NCBI RefSeq assembly: GCF_000377905.1
Contig: NZ_KB898872.1
Span: forward strand, 223,884 to 287,883
Reading direction: 5' to 3'
Source of the DNA: Thioalkalivibrio sp. ALMg11
GTDB lineage: Bacteria > Pseudomonadota > Gammaproteobacteria > Ectothiorhodospirales > Ectothiorhodospiraceae
DNA length: 64,000 nt
This document shows positions 34,042 to 43,623 of this stretch, piece by piece. The position numbers and the translations under genes are program-made. The notes under the pieces are model-generated. The model saw only the letters and a program-made list of their open reading frames with translations, did no database searches and was not told where the DNA came from. The first letter of the stretch is position 1. Each line of letters begins with the position of its first letter.

Positions 34042-34725
34042 TCAGTCACGCGTGCCGGAGTGATTGGGAAAACCCTGTTCGGCCAGCCAGGCCTCGGACA
34101 GATCGCCCGCCTGCCCGCCCGGCTCGGCCGCGCGATCGCCCAGCATCAGGCGTTCCAGATAGCGAGCGATCAGGTCCACCTCCAGGTTGACCGGCGTGCC
34201 CACTGCATACACGGCAAACCGGGTCAGTGACCAGGTGTGCGGGATGATGTTCACCTCGAATTCGGCACCGTCCACCCGGTTCACCGTCAGGCTGGTACCG
34301 TCGATGGTGATCGAGCCCTTGGCCGCGATGTAGCGGGCCAGCGCCCCCGGCGCGCGAAAACGTACGCGGGTGGAGCGCGCATCCGGCTCCATCGCCACCA
34401 CCTCGCCCACGCCGTCGACATGGCCGGATACCATGTGCCCGCCCAGGCGATCGCCCAGCGCCAGCGCGCGTTCGAGATTCACCCGATCCCCCGGGCCGAG
34501 ATGGCCCAGCGTGGTTACATCCAGCGACTCGCGCGAGACATCGGCGGCAAAGCCATTGCCCGGCAGATCGGTCACCGTCAGGCAGACCCCGTTGACCGCG
34601 ATGGAATCCCCCAGGCGGGTATCCGCCAGATCCATCCCGGTCGCATTTACGTGCAAGCGCACATCGCCACCGCTGGGGGTGAGGCGCTCCAGGCTGCCAA
34701 GGGTCTCGATGATTCCGGTAAACAT
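34042..34725 (-). CDS. ribE: Riboflavin synthase alpha subunit
   Basis: This enzyme dismutates two lumazines to riboflavin. The 227-residue protein has the two lumazine-binding repeats. The first starts MFTGIIETLGSL and includes VNGVCLTVTDL. The second includes GGHMVSGHVDGVGEV and IDGTSLTVNRV. The ATG at 34725 is the family start. It lies between ribD and ribBX on the same strand; a 383-base repeat-containing gap separates it from ribD. Confidence 0.94.
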   Translation of the reverse strand: MFTGIIETLGSLERLTPSGGDVRLHVNATGMDLADTRLGDSIAVNGVCLTVTDLPGNGFAADVSRESLDVTTLGHLGPGDRVNLERALALGDRLGGHMVSGHVDGVGEVVAMEPDARSTRVRFRAPGALARYIAAKGSITIDGTSLTVNRVDGAEFEVNIIPHTWSLTRFAVYAVGTPVNLEVDLIARYLERLMLGDRAAEPGGQAGDLSEAWLAEQGFPNHSGTRD

Positions 34726-34783
34726 GGATGTCCACTCGTTCGGTCGGGTCCGGAGCACAACGCCGGGCCACAGGCGCCCCATC

Positions 34784-34809
34784 ATAGGGAAACGCTAATG
34801 AATTCGCAC
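34784..34809. repeat. Possible remnant of the CTAG-ended element end
   Basis: ATAGGGAAACGCTAATGAAT followed by TCGCAC resembles the first 26 bases of the MITE-like termini (CTAGGGAAACACTGATCAAT...CAC). It lacks the initial C and a partner end. It is the weakest of the three single-end matches. Confidence 0.35.
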
Positions 34810-34864
34810 CACGACCCGGGCTTTTATGGTGGCAACGCCTGTCCTGGCCACCCCTTTATTGGCA

Positions 34865-35096
34865 ACCACGAAGCGCACGAAGACGCGAAGCAGGTCAAAG
34901 GCGATCACAGAAAGGCTGGAAAACCGGAAGGCTTTTGGAATGAAGATGAATAGTGGGCCCTACGCTTTTTATCCGGCGCCGTGGCGTTGGCCCCCCCGCG
35001 CCTCGAGCCCCATCATCCATCCCGTCTTCGCGTCTTCCGGTTGATCGTTCTGGACCCTGGCCTGTCCCTTCTTCGTGTCTTCGTACGCTTCGTGGT
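34865..35096. repeat. ACCACGAAGCGCACGAAG inverted-repeat element between ribE and ribD
   Basis: A 26-base sequence beginning ACCACGAAGCGCACGAAGAC (34865-34890) is mirrored at 35071-35096 with two mismatches, bounding about 232 bases without a credible gene. The whole ribE-ribD gap (34726-35108) holds only this and the small end remnant at 34784. A single arm of the same family occurs at 56287-56312. Confidence 0.6.
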
Positions 35097-35108
35097 GCAA
35101 ACCAGCCC

Positions 35109-36284
35109 TTACGAACGCGGACGGGCGCGCAGGCGCAGGGTCTCGCCGACCCAGCGGGTGTCGACGACTTCGAGTTCGGCGCGTTCCGCCATGCGGGCCA
35201 GTGGCCACTCCACCAGGGGACGGGCGCTGGAGCCCATCAGCAACGGGGCCTGGTAGATCAGCCACTCGTCGACCCAGCCGCCGCGGGCGAGCGCGCCGGC
35301 CAGGCCGGGGCCGGATTCCACGTGGAGCTCGTTGATCTCCGCGCGTCCCAGCTCCGCCAGCACCGCACCGAGATCAAGCCCGCCCTCGGCAGATTCCTCC
35401 GCCAGCGGTACCGCCCTCACCTCGGCGCCCTTGCCGCGCAAGGCATCCGCCGCGGGCGAGTCCACCACATCGGGACTGGTGAGGATCCAGACCGACCCGT
35501 CGTGCAAGATCTGCGAGCCCGGGGGCGTGCGCAGTCGCGCATCGAGGATGATGCGCAGTGGCTGCCGGGTGGGTAAGTCGTGATAACGCGGGTGATCCGG
35601 GAAGCCGGCATGGGCGGCCAGGTCGAACGGCTTCATGCGCACATTCAGGCGCGGGTCATCGCCGACCACGGTGCCACTGCCGGTCACGATCGCCCCGGCC
35701 CGCGCCCGCCACAGTTGCACGTCGCGCCGCGCCGCCTCGCCGGTAATCCACTGCGACTCGCCGGAGGCCATGGCCGTCCGCCCGTCCAGGCTCGCCGCCA
35801 GCTTGACTCGCACCCAGGGGCGCCCCTGCTCCATGCGCTGCACGAAGCCGGGGTTCAAGGCCCGTGCCTCAGCCTCCAGCCCGCCGCTGTCGACCCGGAT
35901 ACCAGCGGCCTGCAAGGCGTCGATCCCGCCCCCGCAGACCTGCGGATTCGGATCCAGCATCGCGATCACGACTCGCGCTACTCCAGCCCGGATCAACGCG
36001 TCGGTACAGGGCGGGGTGAGACCGTGATGCCTGCAGGGCTCCAGGGTGACGTAGGCGGTCGCGCCTTGCGCGGCCTCGCCGGCCGCCTGCAACGCGTTCA
36101 CCTCGGCATGCGGCTCGCCGGCCTTCCAGTGCAGGCCCGCGCCTACCTCCCGGCCGTCGCGCACGATGACGCAGCCCACCCGCGGATTCGGATCCGCGGT
36201 GAAGCGGCCGTAGTCCGCCAATGCCAGGGCGCGCGCCATGTGCCGGCGGTCGGCAATCACCTGCTCGGTCGTCGGCGCTTCCAT
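35109..36284 (-). CDS. ribD: Riboflavin biosynthesis deaminase/reductase
   Basis: RibD is a bifunctional enzyme for the second and third steps of riboflavin synthesis. The 391-residue protein has an N-terminal zinc deaminase (HAEVNAL, His 59 and Glu 61; PCRHHGLTPPC, Cys 84 and Cys 93). A C-terminal reductase follows (RVKLAASLDGRTA near 164, GSGTVVGDDPRLNVR near 200). Its ATG overlaps the TAA of nrdR (TAATG). An alternative start is Met 16. Confidence 0.94.
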   Translation of the reverse strand: MEAPTTEQVIADRRHMARALALADYGRFTADPNPRVGCVIVRDGREVGAGLHWKAGEPHAEVNALQAAGEAAQGATAYVTLEPCRHHGLTPPCTDALIRAGVARVVIAMLDPNPQVCGGGIDALQAAGIRVDSGGLEAEARALNPGFVQRMEQGRPWVRVKLAASLDGRTAMASGESQWITGEAARRDVQLWRARAGAIVTGSGTVVGDDPRLNVRMKPFDLAAHAGFPDHPRYHDLPTRQPLRIILDARLRTPPGSQILHDGSVWILTSPDVVDSPAADALRGKGAEVRAVPLAEESAEGGLDLGAVLAELGRAEINELHVESGPGLAGALARGGWVDEWLIYQAPLLMGSSARPLVEWPLARMAERAELEVVDTRWVGETLRLRARPRS

Positions 36285-36865
36285 TACGTCCCCTCCTGCG
36301 AGCCGCCGTCCGTCTCCGGGGTGGCCCGCCCATCCGCCGCGGATTCCGGGGCGATTCCGGTCGCCTCCTCGTCGATCAGGCGCATCTGCGAACGGCGCAT
36401 CTCCGGGCTGAGGTCATCCTCCAGCCGTTCGATCGCCTCACGGAAGGACTGCACACTGGCGAAGCTGAGATAGATCGAGGCAAAACGGATATAGGCCACA
36501 TGGTCGAGCCCGTGCAAGGCCGCCAGCACCATTTCGCCGATGCGGTCGGACTTTACCTCGGGGGCCGTGACGGCCGAGAGCTGGCGCTTGATGTCGTCGA
36601 TCACACGCTCGACATCATCGGTCTTCACCGGGCGCTTGTGCAGTGCCCGGCGCAGACCGCTACGCAGCTTTTCCTCGTCGAAGGCGACCCGTTCTCCGGA
36701 GCGCTTGACCACCCGCGGCAGGCTGAACTCCGCCCGCTCGAAGGTGGTAAAGCGCGCACCACAGGCGCGGCACTGTCGCCGGCGCCGGATCTGTTCCTGC
36801 TCCGGGCCGGCCACCCGCGAATCGACCACGCGGGTGTCCTGATCATGACAGGACGGACAGCGCAT
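36284..36865 (-). CDS. nrdR: Transcriptional repressor NrdR
   Basis: NrdR represses ribonucleotide reductase genes through a nucleotide-sensing ATP cone. The 193-residue protein has a zinc ribbon with Cys 3, 6, 32 and 35 (MRCPSC...CRACG), then the ATP-cone domain (LPRVVKRSGERVAFDEEKL). About 40 extra residues rich in Ala, Glu and Gly at the C-terminus exceed the usual length of about 150. It lies between glyA and ribD, the common gammaproteobacterial order. Confidence 0.95.
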   Translation of the reverse strand: MRCPSCHDQDTRVVDSRVAGPEQEQIRRRRQCRACGARFTTFERAEFSLPRVVKRSGERVAFDEEKLRSGLRRALHKRPVKTDDVERVIDDIKRQLSAVTAPEVKSDRIGEMVLAALHGLDHVAYIRFASIYLSFASVQSFREAIERLEDDLSPEMRRSQMRLIDEEATGIAPESAADGRATPETDGGSQEGT

Positions 36866-36896
36866 CCCGGGCCGTCAGCCGGCCAACTGGCGGTGC

Positions 36897-38156
36897 TTAT
36901 TCGCCGTGGCCGTACACCGGGAAGCGACGGCAGATCTCGAGGACCTTCTCGCGGGTCGCGTCGATCACCTGCTCGTTCTCGTGATCATCCAGCACGTCGG
37001 CGATCCAGCCAGCCAACTCGCGGGACTCGGACTCGGTGAAGCCGCGAGTGGTCAGCGCGGCGGTGCCAATGCGGATGCCGGAGGTCACGAACGGGGACTG
37101 CGGATCGTTCGGCACGGCATTCTTGTTGACGGTGATATTGGCACGGCCCAGCGCGGCGTCCGCGGCCTTGCCGGTCATGCCCTTGGCGACCAGGCTCAGC
37201 AGGAACAGATGGTTGTCGGTACCGCCGGAGACGATGTCGAAGCCACGCTTGACCAGCACCTCGGCCATCGCACGGGCGTTGGCGATCACCTGCTTCTGGT
37301 AGGTCTTGAATTCCGGCTCCAGGGCCTCCTTGAACGCCACCGCCTTGCCGGCAATCACGTGCATCAGCGGGCCACCCTGGGTGCCCGGGAAGATCAGCGA
37401 CTGGAACTTCTTGTTCAGTTCCGGCTGCCCCTTGGAGATAATGAAGCCGCCACGCGGCCCGCGCAGGGACTTGTGCGTGGTGGAGGTGACCACATGGGCG
37501 TGGTCGATCGGGTTGGGGTACTCGCCGACGGCGATCAGGCCGGAGACGTGGGCCATGTCGACCATCAGGTAGGCACCCACGGAATCGGCGATCTCGCGGA
37601 AGCGCTTCCAGTCGACCACGCGCGAATAAGCGGAGAAGCCGGCGACAATCATCTTCGGCTGGTTCTCGGTGGCCAGACGCTGAACCTCGTCGTAGTCGAT
37701 CAGGCCTTCGTCGGTGATGCCGTACTGCACGGCGTTGTAGATCTTGCCGGAGAAGTTCGGCTTGGCGCCGTGGGTCAGGTGGCCACCGGCATCCAGGCTC
37801 ATGCCCAGGACGGTGTCATGCGGCTGCAGCAGGGCCATGTACACCGCGGCGTTGGCCTGCGAGCCGGAATGCGGCTGCACGTTGGCGTAGTCGGCACCGT
37901 AGAGCTGCTTGAGGCGATCGATCGCCAGCTGCTCGACCACGTCGACGTGCTCGCAACCGCCGTAGTAGCGCTTGCCCGGGTAGCCCTCGGCGTACTTGTT
38001 GGTCAGCACCGAGCCCTGCGCTTCCATCACGCGCGGGCTGGTGTAGTTTTCCGACGCAATCAGTTCGATGTGCTCTTCCTGACGCTGCGACTCGTCGCGG
38101 ATGGCATTCCAGAGGTCGTCGTCGTAGCCGTGGATACTCATGTCGATCGAAAACAT
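36897..38156 (-). CDS. glyA: Serine hydroxymethyltransferase
   Basis: GlyA interconverts serine and glycine with tetrahydrofolate, using PLP. The 419-residue protein has [15 protein letters not shown] near 30, [16 protein letters not shown] near 54 and the PLP Lys 229 in [13 protein letters not shown]. Length and sequence are canonical. It is the first gene of the glyA-nrdR-rib run. In this window it would also use glycine produced by the glyoxylate aminotransferase. Confidence 0.96.
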   Translation of the reverse strand: MFSIDMSIHGYDDDLWNAIRDESQRQEEHIELIASENYTSPRVMEAQGSVLTNKYAEGYPGKRYYGGCEHVDVVEQLAIDRLKQLYGADYANVQPHSGSQANAAVYMALLQPHDTVLGMSLDAGGHLTHGAKPNFSGKIYNAVQYGITDEGLIDYDEVQRLATENQPKMIVAGFSAYSRVVDWKRFREIADSVGAYLMVDMAHVSGLIAVGEYPNPIDHAHVVTSTTHKSLRGPRGGFIISKGQPELNKKFQSLIFPGTQGGPLMHVIAGKAVAFKEALEPEFKTYQKQVIANARAMAEVLVKRGFDIVSGGTDNHLFLLSLVAKGMTGKAADAALGRANITVNKNAVPNDPQSPFVTSGIRIGTAALTTRGFTESESRELAGWIADVLDDHENEQVIDATREKVLEICRRFPVYGHGE

Positions 38157-38237
38157 TCGGGTCTCCCGTTCAAAGCTTTGGATTCAGCGGATTTCGGCGC
38201 GCCAGCTGCTTGGGGCACTGCCGCAAAAAGGCCGCTT

Positions 38238-38266
38238 ATCATACGTCATCCGGCCCCTCTTTTCAG
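38238..38266 (-). promoter_or_regulatory. Candidate promoter of glyA
   Basis: On the minus strand, CTGAAA (38266-38261) and TATGAT (38243-38238) are spaced by 17 bases, leaving a leader of about 75 bases before the glyA ATG. The match to sigma-70 consensus is moderate and by eye. The rest of the 280-base gap up to the transglutaminase gene holds no gene that I can see. Confidence 0.35.
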
Positions 38267-38436
38267 GCCGGGGCTCCCCCGACGCGGCCGCAACGGACCC
38301 CCGAGCCCCCTTCCCGAACCGGCGTTTCGCAAGCCCGATCAGGCACTTTAACGCCCGGCCGCACCCCGGGGAGACAGGCGGCACAAACCCCTTTCCGTCC
38401 CCCGGAAACCGGGCCCCGTGCGCATGCTCGAACGCC

Positions 38437-39231
38437 TCAGTCGGGCCCTTCGATTCGACGCACAGCCACGTCGTGGCGGGTCGGGTAAACCGGCAGGCCG
38501 AACTGGTTATAGACCGCCACGTCGGCCGCATCGCGGCCATAGCCGACCACCACGTAGCCACCGCGCAACTCGGCCTGGGTCGCATCGAAGGTGTACCAGC
38601 GCCCGCCGACAAAGGCCTCGAACCAGGCATGCATGTCCATCGGCTGCAGGCCGTGCAGGTACCCGACCACCATGCGCGCCGGGATGCTGAGGCTGCGGCA
38701 AAGCGCGATCCCCAGGTGCGCCAGATCGCGACACACCCCGCTCCCGCGCTGGTTCACCTCCGCGGCCGAGATCGGGATGTCGCTGCTGCCCGGAAGAAAC
38801 GCGATGCGCTCGCGCAGCCACTGCTCGATGGCCGCCACCTGGTCATAGCCCAGCCGCTGGCCCGCAGTGATCTCGGTCGCCATGAGGTTGAAGCGATCCG
38901 ATTCGCAGAACCGGCTGGGCAGGAGATAGCTCAGCACGGCATCCGGCAGGGACTGCACTTCGACAAACGGCGCGCCCGGGGCCCGGTCCAGGGCCTCTAC
39001 GGTCTGCACCTCCGCCGCGGTGTGGATGGAGAATGTGCCCGGCGGCGCGATCAGGCGCTGGCAGAGGTTGCCGTAGATGTCGACAAACTCGGACACCGGC
39101 GCCGTCGGCACCAGGCGATATTCCTCGCGCGCGACCCATTGCAGCGGGCCGCTCCGCGGTCGCAGCATCAGTACAAACGGCGTGGGTTCGACGATCTCGA
39201 ACTCGAAGTCACAACGGGTCTCGAGCCACAT
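38437..39231 (-). CDS. Transglutaminase-like cysteine protease family protein
   Basis: This 264-residue protein has a bacterial transglutaminase N-terminal beta region (1-110) and a catalytic core with the triad Cys 167 ([11 protein letters not shown]), His 201 ([11 protein letters not shown]) and Asp 216 (YTFDATQ). There is no signal peptide or membrane segment, so it is probably cytoplasmic. Family members are proteases, amidases or crosslinkers; the substrate is unknown. A ribosome site AAGAGG precedes the ATG. It is divergent from the TRAP operon. Confidence 0.82.
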   Translation of the reverse strand: MWLETRCDFEFEIVEPTPFVLMLRPRSGPLQWVAREEYRLVPTAPVSEFVDIYGNLCQRLIAPPGTFSIHTAAEVQTVEALDRAPGAPFVEVQSLPDAVLSYLLPSRFCESDRFNLMATEITAGQRLGYDQVAAIEQWLRERIAFLPGSSDIPISAAEVNQRGSGVCRDLAHLGIALCRSLSIPARMVVGYLHGLQPMDMHAWFEAFVGGRWYTFDATQAELRGGYVVVGYGRDAADVAVYNQFGLPVYPTRHDVAVRRIEGPD

Positions 39232-39290
39232 GAGCGGGGCCTCTTGGGGTGAACCTCCTACACTACGCCCTGCCCGACGGCGAGGCCACA

Positions 39291-39317
39291 CGCAGCCGGC
39301 CCTGGCAGCCGGCTGCG
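39291..39317. other. Inverted repeat upstream of the TRAP operon
   Basis: CGCAGCCGG and its exact complement CCGGCTGCG are separated by nine bases in the divergent promoter region between the transglutaminase and TAXI genes. It could be an operator or leader hairpin; there is no further support. Confidence 0.3.
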
Positions 39318-39378
39318 ACCGTGTACATTGGCCCGCGATTCCCTACACTCCCGAAATCGCCTGTTCCCCGGAGCCCGT

Positions 39379-40386
39379 ATGCGAGGACGACCCGACCACC
39401 GCACCGCGAGACGCCGCACCCGGCACCTTACCGGCGGACTGCTGGCCCTCGGCCTGTTGCTGCTCGCGCCACTGGCCGGGGCGGAGCAGCGTTTCATCAA
39501 CATCGGCACCGGCGGTGTTACCGGCGTGTACTACCCGGCTGGACAGCATCTGTGCCGTCTATTCAACACCCGCCGCGACGAACACGGGATGCGCTGCACG
39601 GCCGAAAGCACGGGCGGCTCGGTCTTCAACCTGAACATGGTGCGCTCGGGCGACATGGATTTCGGCGTGGCCCAGTCGGATCTCCAGTATCACGCCTATC
39701 ATGGCAGCGGCCGCTTCGAGGCCTTCGGGCCCGCCGACCACTTGCGCGCGATGTTCAGCCTGCACCCGGAACCGCTGACCCTGGTGGTCCGCCCGGACGC
39801 GGACATCGCGGGCCTGGACGACTTGCCGGACAAGCGCGTGAACATCGGCAACCCCGGCTCCGGCCAGCGCACCCTGATGGAACAGCTGATGGACACGCTC
39901 GGCTGGGACCACAACACCTTCCGCCGGGTCAGCGAACTGCCCTCGCGCGAACAGGCCCAGGCCCTGTGCGACAACCGCATTGATGCCTTCGTGTTCTCGG
40001 TGGGACACCCCTCCGCGGCGATCCAGGAGCCGATCGCCACCTGCGATGCCCGACTGGTCTCGCTGGAGGGCCCGGCCATCGACGAACTAATCCGCTCGAC
40101 CCCCTACTATCTGACGGCCGTGATCCCCGCGGACACCTACCCGGGGCAGGACCAGGACATCCACACCTACGGAGTGGGCGCCACCCTGGTCACCTCCAAC
40201 CGCACCTCGAACAACGCCGCCTACGAGCTGACCCGCGCGGTGTTCGAGAACTTCGAGACCTTCCGCGGCCTGCACCCGGCCTTCAGTGGCCTCGAACGCG
40301 AGGGCATGGTGGACGAGGGCCTGTCCGCACCCCTCCACCCCGGTGCCCGACGCTACTTCCGTGAAGCGGGGCTGATCGATGACTGA
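39379..40386 (+). CDS. TAXI-family TRAP transporter solute receptor
   Basis: This 335-residue periplasmic binding protein has a signal peptide (about 1-34, GGLLALGLLLLAPLAGAEQ). It contains the TAXI signatures NIGTGGVTGVYYPAG near 39-53, TAESTGGSVFNLNMV near 76 and DFGVAQSDLQYHAY near 96. The ligand of TAXI receptors varies (glutamate, dicarboxylates, others). It overlaps the permease gene by eight bases, so receptor and membrane subunits are made together. I chose the ATG at 39379 because the signal peptide begins there. Confidence 0.88.
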   Translation: MRGRPDHRTARRRTRHLTGGLLALGLLLLAPLAGAEQRFINIGTGGVTGVYYPAGQHLCRLFNTRRDEHGMRCTAESTGGSVFNLNMVRSGDMDFGVAQSDLQYHAYHGSGRFEAFGPADHLRAMFSLHPEPLTLVVRPDADIAGLDDLPDKRVNIGNPGSGQRTLMEQLMDTLGWDHNTFRRVSELPSREQAQALCDNRIDAFVFSVGHPSAAIQEPIATCDARLVSLEGPAIDELIRSTPYYLTAVIPADTYPGQDQDIHTYGVGATLVTSNRTSNNAAYELTRAVFENFETFRGLHPAFSGLEREGMVDEGLSAPLHPGARRYFREAGLIDD

Positions 40387-43168
40387 TAGCCGAACGCAAA
40401 GCCCGGAGACTTCCGCCCCCGCTGACGCCTCCATCGGGGAGCTGGAAACCGGCGGACGCCATCCCGGCCGCGCCACCCGCAGCCTGATCTGGCTCACGGC
40501 CGTGGCCTGGTCGCTGTTCCAGATCTGGATCGCATCGCCGATCGCCGACTGGGTGGACGTCTTCGTGGTCTCCGAGACCGAGGCCCGCTCGATCCACCTG
40601 GCGTTCGCCATCTTCCTCGGCTACCTGCTGTTCCCGGCGGTCCGCGCCACCGCCCGCGGCAAAGGCTGGCAACACGCCATCGGCATCCTCTATGCCCTGG
40701 GCGGGCTGGCCCTGATCGCGCTGGGGCTGTGGCAGTTGCTCGGCCTGGAACGCCTGGGCGAGGTCTACCTGGCGCTCGGCATCGCCCTGGTGGTGGTCGC
40801 CTGGCCACTCCTGCGCGGAAACGACCCCGTGCATCGCGTGCCCCTTGGCGACTGGGTGTTCGCCGTGGTCGCGGCCTTCAGCGCCCTGTATCTGTACCTG
40901 TTCCACGAGGCGCTGGCGACACGCCCCGGCGCGCCCACCGAGGTGGACCTGATCATGGCCGGGATCGGGCTGATCCTGCTGCTGGAGGCCACCCGCCGGG
41001 TGCTCGGCCCGGCGCTGACCATCATCGCCGCGATCTTCCTGTTCTATACCTTTGCCGGGCCGCTGATGCCGGACCTGATCGCCCATCGGGGCGCCAGCTA
41101 CCCGCGCGCGATGGCCCAGCAGTGGTTGTCCAACGAGGGTGTATTCGGCATCGCGCTGGGCGTCTCCACCAGCTTCGTCTTCCTGTTCGTACTGTTCGGT
41201 GCATTGCTGGAGCGCGCCGGGGCCGGCGACTACTTCATCCGCGTCGCCTTCGCCCTGCTCGGGCACCTGCGCGGCGGCCCGGCCAAGGCGGCGGTGCTGG
41301 CCTCCGGGATGACCGGCGTGGTCTCCGGCTCGTCGATCGCCAACGTGGTCACCACCGGCACCTTCACCGTACCGCTGATGAAGCGGGTCGGCTTTGCCCC
41401 GCACAAGGCCGGCGCGGTAGAGGTCGCCAGTTCGGTGAATGGCCAGCTGATGCCGCCGGTGATGGGCGCCGCCGCGTTCCTGATGGTCGAGTACGTCGGC
41501 ATCCCTTATGTCGAGGTGCTCAAGCACGCGATCCTGCCGGCGCTGATCGCCTATATCGCACTGATCTACATCGTCCACCTGGAAGCCTGCAAGAACGGCA
41601 TGGAGGGCCTCAAGCGCGCCACCGGCACCACCTGGCGCGGACGCCTGATCAGCTTCGGCCTGACCGTGGCCAGTCTGATCATCCTCGCCGGCGCGGTGTA
41701 CTGGGGACTGGGCTGGATCAAGACTATCGCCGGGGATGCCGCCGCGTGGATCATCGCCGCGCTGCTACTGGCGAGCTATCTGGTGCTGGTCTGGGTCGTC
41801 GCCCGCGAACCGGACCCCGAGCCCCTGGATACCGAGCGCCCCCTGCCGCGCGTCGCCCCCACGGTATTGAGCGGCCTGCACTACCTCCTGCCACTGGTGG
41901 TACTGGTCTGGGCGTTGGTGGTCGAGCGCCTGTCGCCGGGGCTGTCGGCGTTCTGGGCGGTGGCCTTCATGATCTTCATCGTGCTGACCCAGCGCCCGCT
42001 GGTCGCGCTGTACCGGCGCCAGGGGCGGCTCGCCCAGGCCGCCTGGGTCGGAGTCTGGGAGCTGTTCCAGGGCTTCGAGACCGGCGCGCGCAACATGATC
42101 GGCATCGGCCTGGCCACTGCCGCGGCCGGGATCATCGTCGGCACGGTGGCGATGACCGGCGTCGGGCTGGTGCTGACCGACCTGGTCGATACCCTGTCCG
42201 GCGGCAATCTGCTGCTGGTGCTGGTGTTGACCGCGGTCATCAGCCTGGTCCTCGGCCTGGGCCTGCCGACCACCGCGAACTACATTGTCGTGGCGACCCT
42301 GATGGCGCCGATCATCGTCGACCTGGGGGCCCAGCACGACATCCTGATCCCGCTGATCGCGGCCCACCTGTTCGTGTTCTATTTCGGCATCATGGCCGAC
42401 GTGACGCCGCCAGTGGGCCTGGCCTCGTTCGCCGGCGCGGCGATCGCCCGGGCCGACCCGATCCGCACCGGTATCCAGGCCTTCGTCTACAGCCTGCGCA
42501 CCATCGCGTTGCCGTTCTTCTTCATCTTCAACAGCCAGCTACTGCTGATCGGGGTGGACAGCGTGTTCCAGCTGGCGCTGGTGTTCCTCGGCTCGCTGGC
42601 CGGCATCCTCGCGTTTACTGCGGCCACTCAAGGCTGGTTCCTCACCCGCAGCCGCTACTGGGAATCCGCCGCGCTGCTGGTGGTCGCCTTCGTACTGCTA
42701 GTGCCCACGGTGTTGATGGATCGCATCGCTGCGCCCTATCAGCAGCAGCCGGCGGAAACCCTGCTCGAGGTCGTCGAGACCATCCCGGACCGCGATTCGC
42801 TGCGCCTGGAGGCCACCGGCATCGACCTGGAGGGCCGCGAGATCACCCGTACGGTGATGTTCCCGCTGGGCGATCCCGAGCTGGCCCCGCGCGAGCGCCT
42901 GGCCGACGCCGGGCTGGACGTGCGCTTCGACCCGGACGACCAGAAGGCACAAATCCAGACGGTCGCTTTCGGCAGCCCCGCCGGCCGAGTAGGGTTGGAG
43001 GGCGGTTGGTCGATCACCGGCGTACTGGTGCCGACCGACCGTCCCAGCCCGTACTGGTTCTACCTGCCGGCCCTGGCGCTGGGTCTGCTGGTAGTCTGGA
43101 ATCAGCGCCGACGCGCGGAACCGCCGGGGCGCGGTCCTTCCACCGACGCACCCGCGCTTTCGGCGTAA
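40379..43168 (+). CDS. Fused 4TM/12TM TRAP permease
   Basis: This 929-residue membrane protein joins the small (about 30-200) and large (about 200-700) TRAP permease subunits. Hallmarks of the large subunit include VSGSSIANVVTTGTFTVPLM near 315-335 and MPPVMGAAAFLMVEY near 360. LGLPTTANYIV lies near 625. A hydrophilic C-terminal domain (about 770-900) follows and ends with a further membrane helix (YWFYLPALALGLLVV). The transporter would use a sodium or proton gradient to import an organic acid. The substrate is not readable; the next genes in the operon suggest a small carboxylic acid. Confidence 0.9.
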   Translation: MTDSRTQSPETSAPADASIGELETGGRHPGRATRSLIWLTAVAWSLFQIWIASPIADWVDVFVVSETEARSIHLAFAIFLGYLLFPAVRATARGKGWQHAIGILYALGGLALIALGLWQLLGLERLGEVYLALGIALVVVAWPLLRGNDPVHRVPLGDWVFAVVAAFSALYLYLFHEALATRPGAPTEVDLIMAGIGLILLLEATRRVLGPALTIIAAIFLFYTFAGPLMPDLIAHRGASYPRAMAQQWLSNEGVFGIALGVSTSFVFLFVLFGALLERAGAGDYFIRVAFALLGHLRGGPAKAAVLASGMTGVVSGSSIANVVTTGTFTVPLMKRVGFAPHKAGAVEVASSVNGQLMPPVMGAAAFLMVEYVGIPYVEVLKHAILPALIAYIALIYIVHLEACKNGMEGLKRATGTTWRGRLISFGLTVASLIILAGAVYWGLGWIKTIAGDAAAWIIAALLLASYLVLVWVVAREPDPEPLDTERPLPRVAPTVLSGLHYLLPLVVLVWALVVERLSPGLSAFWAVAFMIFIVLTQRPLVALYRRQGRLAQAAWVGVWELFQGFETGARNMIGIGLATAAAGIIVGTVAMTGVGLVLTDLVDTLSGGNLLLVLVLTAVISLVLGLGLPTTANYIVVATLMAPIIVDLGAQHDILIPLIAAHLFVFYFGIMADVTPPVGLASFAGAAIARADPIRTGIQAFVYSLRTIALPFFFIFNSQLLLIGVDSVFQLALVFLGSLAGILAFTAATQGWFLTRSRYWESAALLVVAFVLLVPTVLMDRIAAPYQQQPAETLLEVVETIPDRDSLRLEATGIDLEGREITRTVMFPLGDPELAPRERLADAGLDVRFDPDDQKAQIQTVAFGSPAGRVGLEGGWSITGVLVPTDRPSPYWFYLPALALGLLVVWNQRRRAEPPGRGPSTDAPALSA

Positions 43169-43196
43169 CCACGAACCGCAACCGGAGTACACCGCA

Positions 43197-43601
43197 ATGG
43201 AACAACCCAACTACGGCTTCAATGTCATCGTGAAAGGCGACATCGAGAGCGTGATCGAGCGCACCACGGCTGCCCTCGGCGAGGAGGGCTTCGGCATCCT
43301 CAGCGATATCGACGTCGCCGCGGCCTTCAAGAAGAAACTGGACCTGGAGCATCGCCCCTACCGCATCCTCGGCGCCTGCAATCCGAAGCTTGCACGGCAA
43401 GCCGTCGAGGCCGACCCCAACATCGGCCTGCTGCTGCCCTGCAACGTGCTGGTGCAGGACAACGAGAACGGCACCTGCACGGTCGGCTTCATGGACCCGG
43501 TCGCGGTCATGGGTCTGGTCGACAAACCCGGCGTCGAAGAACTGGCCGGCGAGGTGCGCCATCGCCTGGAGCGCGTACGCCTGACCCTCGAGACCGGCTA
43601 G
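43197..43601 (+). CDS. DUF302 family protein
   Basis: This 134-residue cytoplasmic protein has the DUF302 pattern: NVIVKGDIESVIERTTAAL near 9, GFGILSDIDVAAAFKKKL near 32, YRILGACNPKLARQA near 55 and IGLLLPCNVLVQD near 76. The family has no established biochemical role. It lies between the TRAP permease (28 bases downstream) and glcE (22 bases upstream), so it is probably part of that operon. Confidence 0.85.
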   Translation: MEQPNYGFNVIVKGDIESVIERTTAALGEEGFGILSDIDVAAAFKKKLDLEHRPYRILGACNPKLARQAVEADPNIGLLLPCNVLVQDNENGTCTVGFMDPVAVMGLVDKPGVEELAGEVRHRLERVRLTLETG

Positions 43602-43623
43602 CCCCCGGCTTCGAGAACACACC

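Noticed and set aside
34019-36284. FMN riboswitch upstream of riboflavin genes.
   Set aside because: No recognisable RFN element sequence blocks were seen before ribD, ribE or ribBX.
40283-41578. Minus-strand frame of 431 codons opposite the TRAP permease.
   Set aside because: His/Gly/Gln-rich shadow with no recognisable domain; the TRAP permease reading has clear family motifs.
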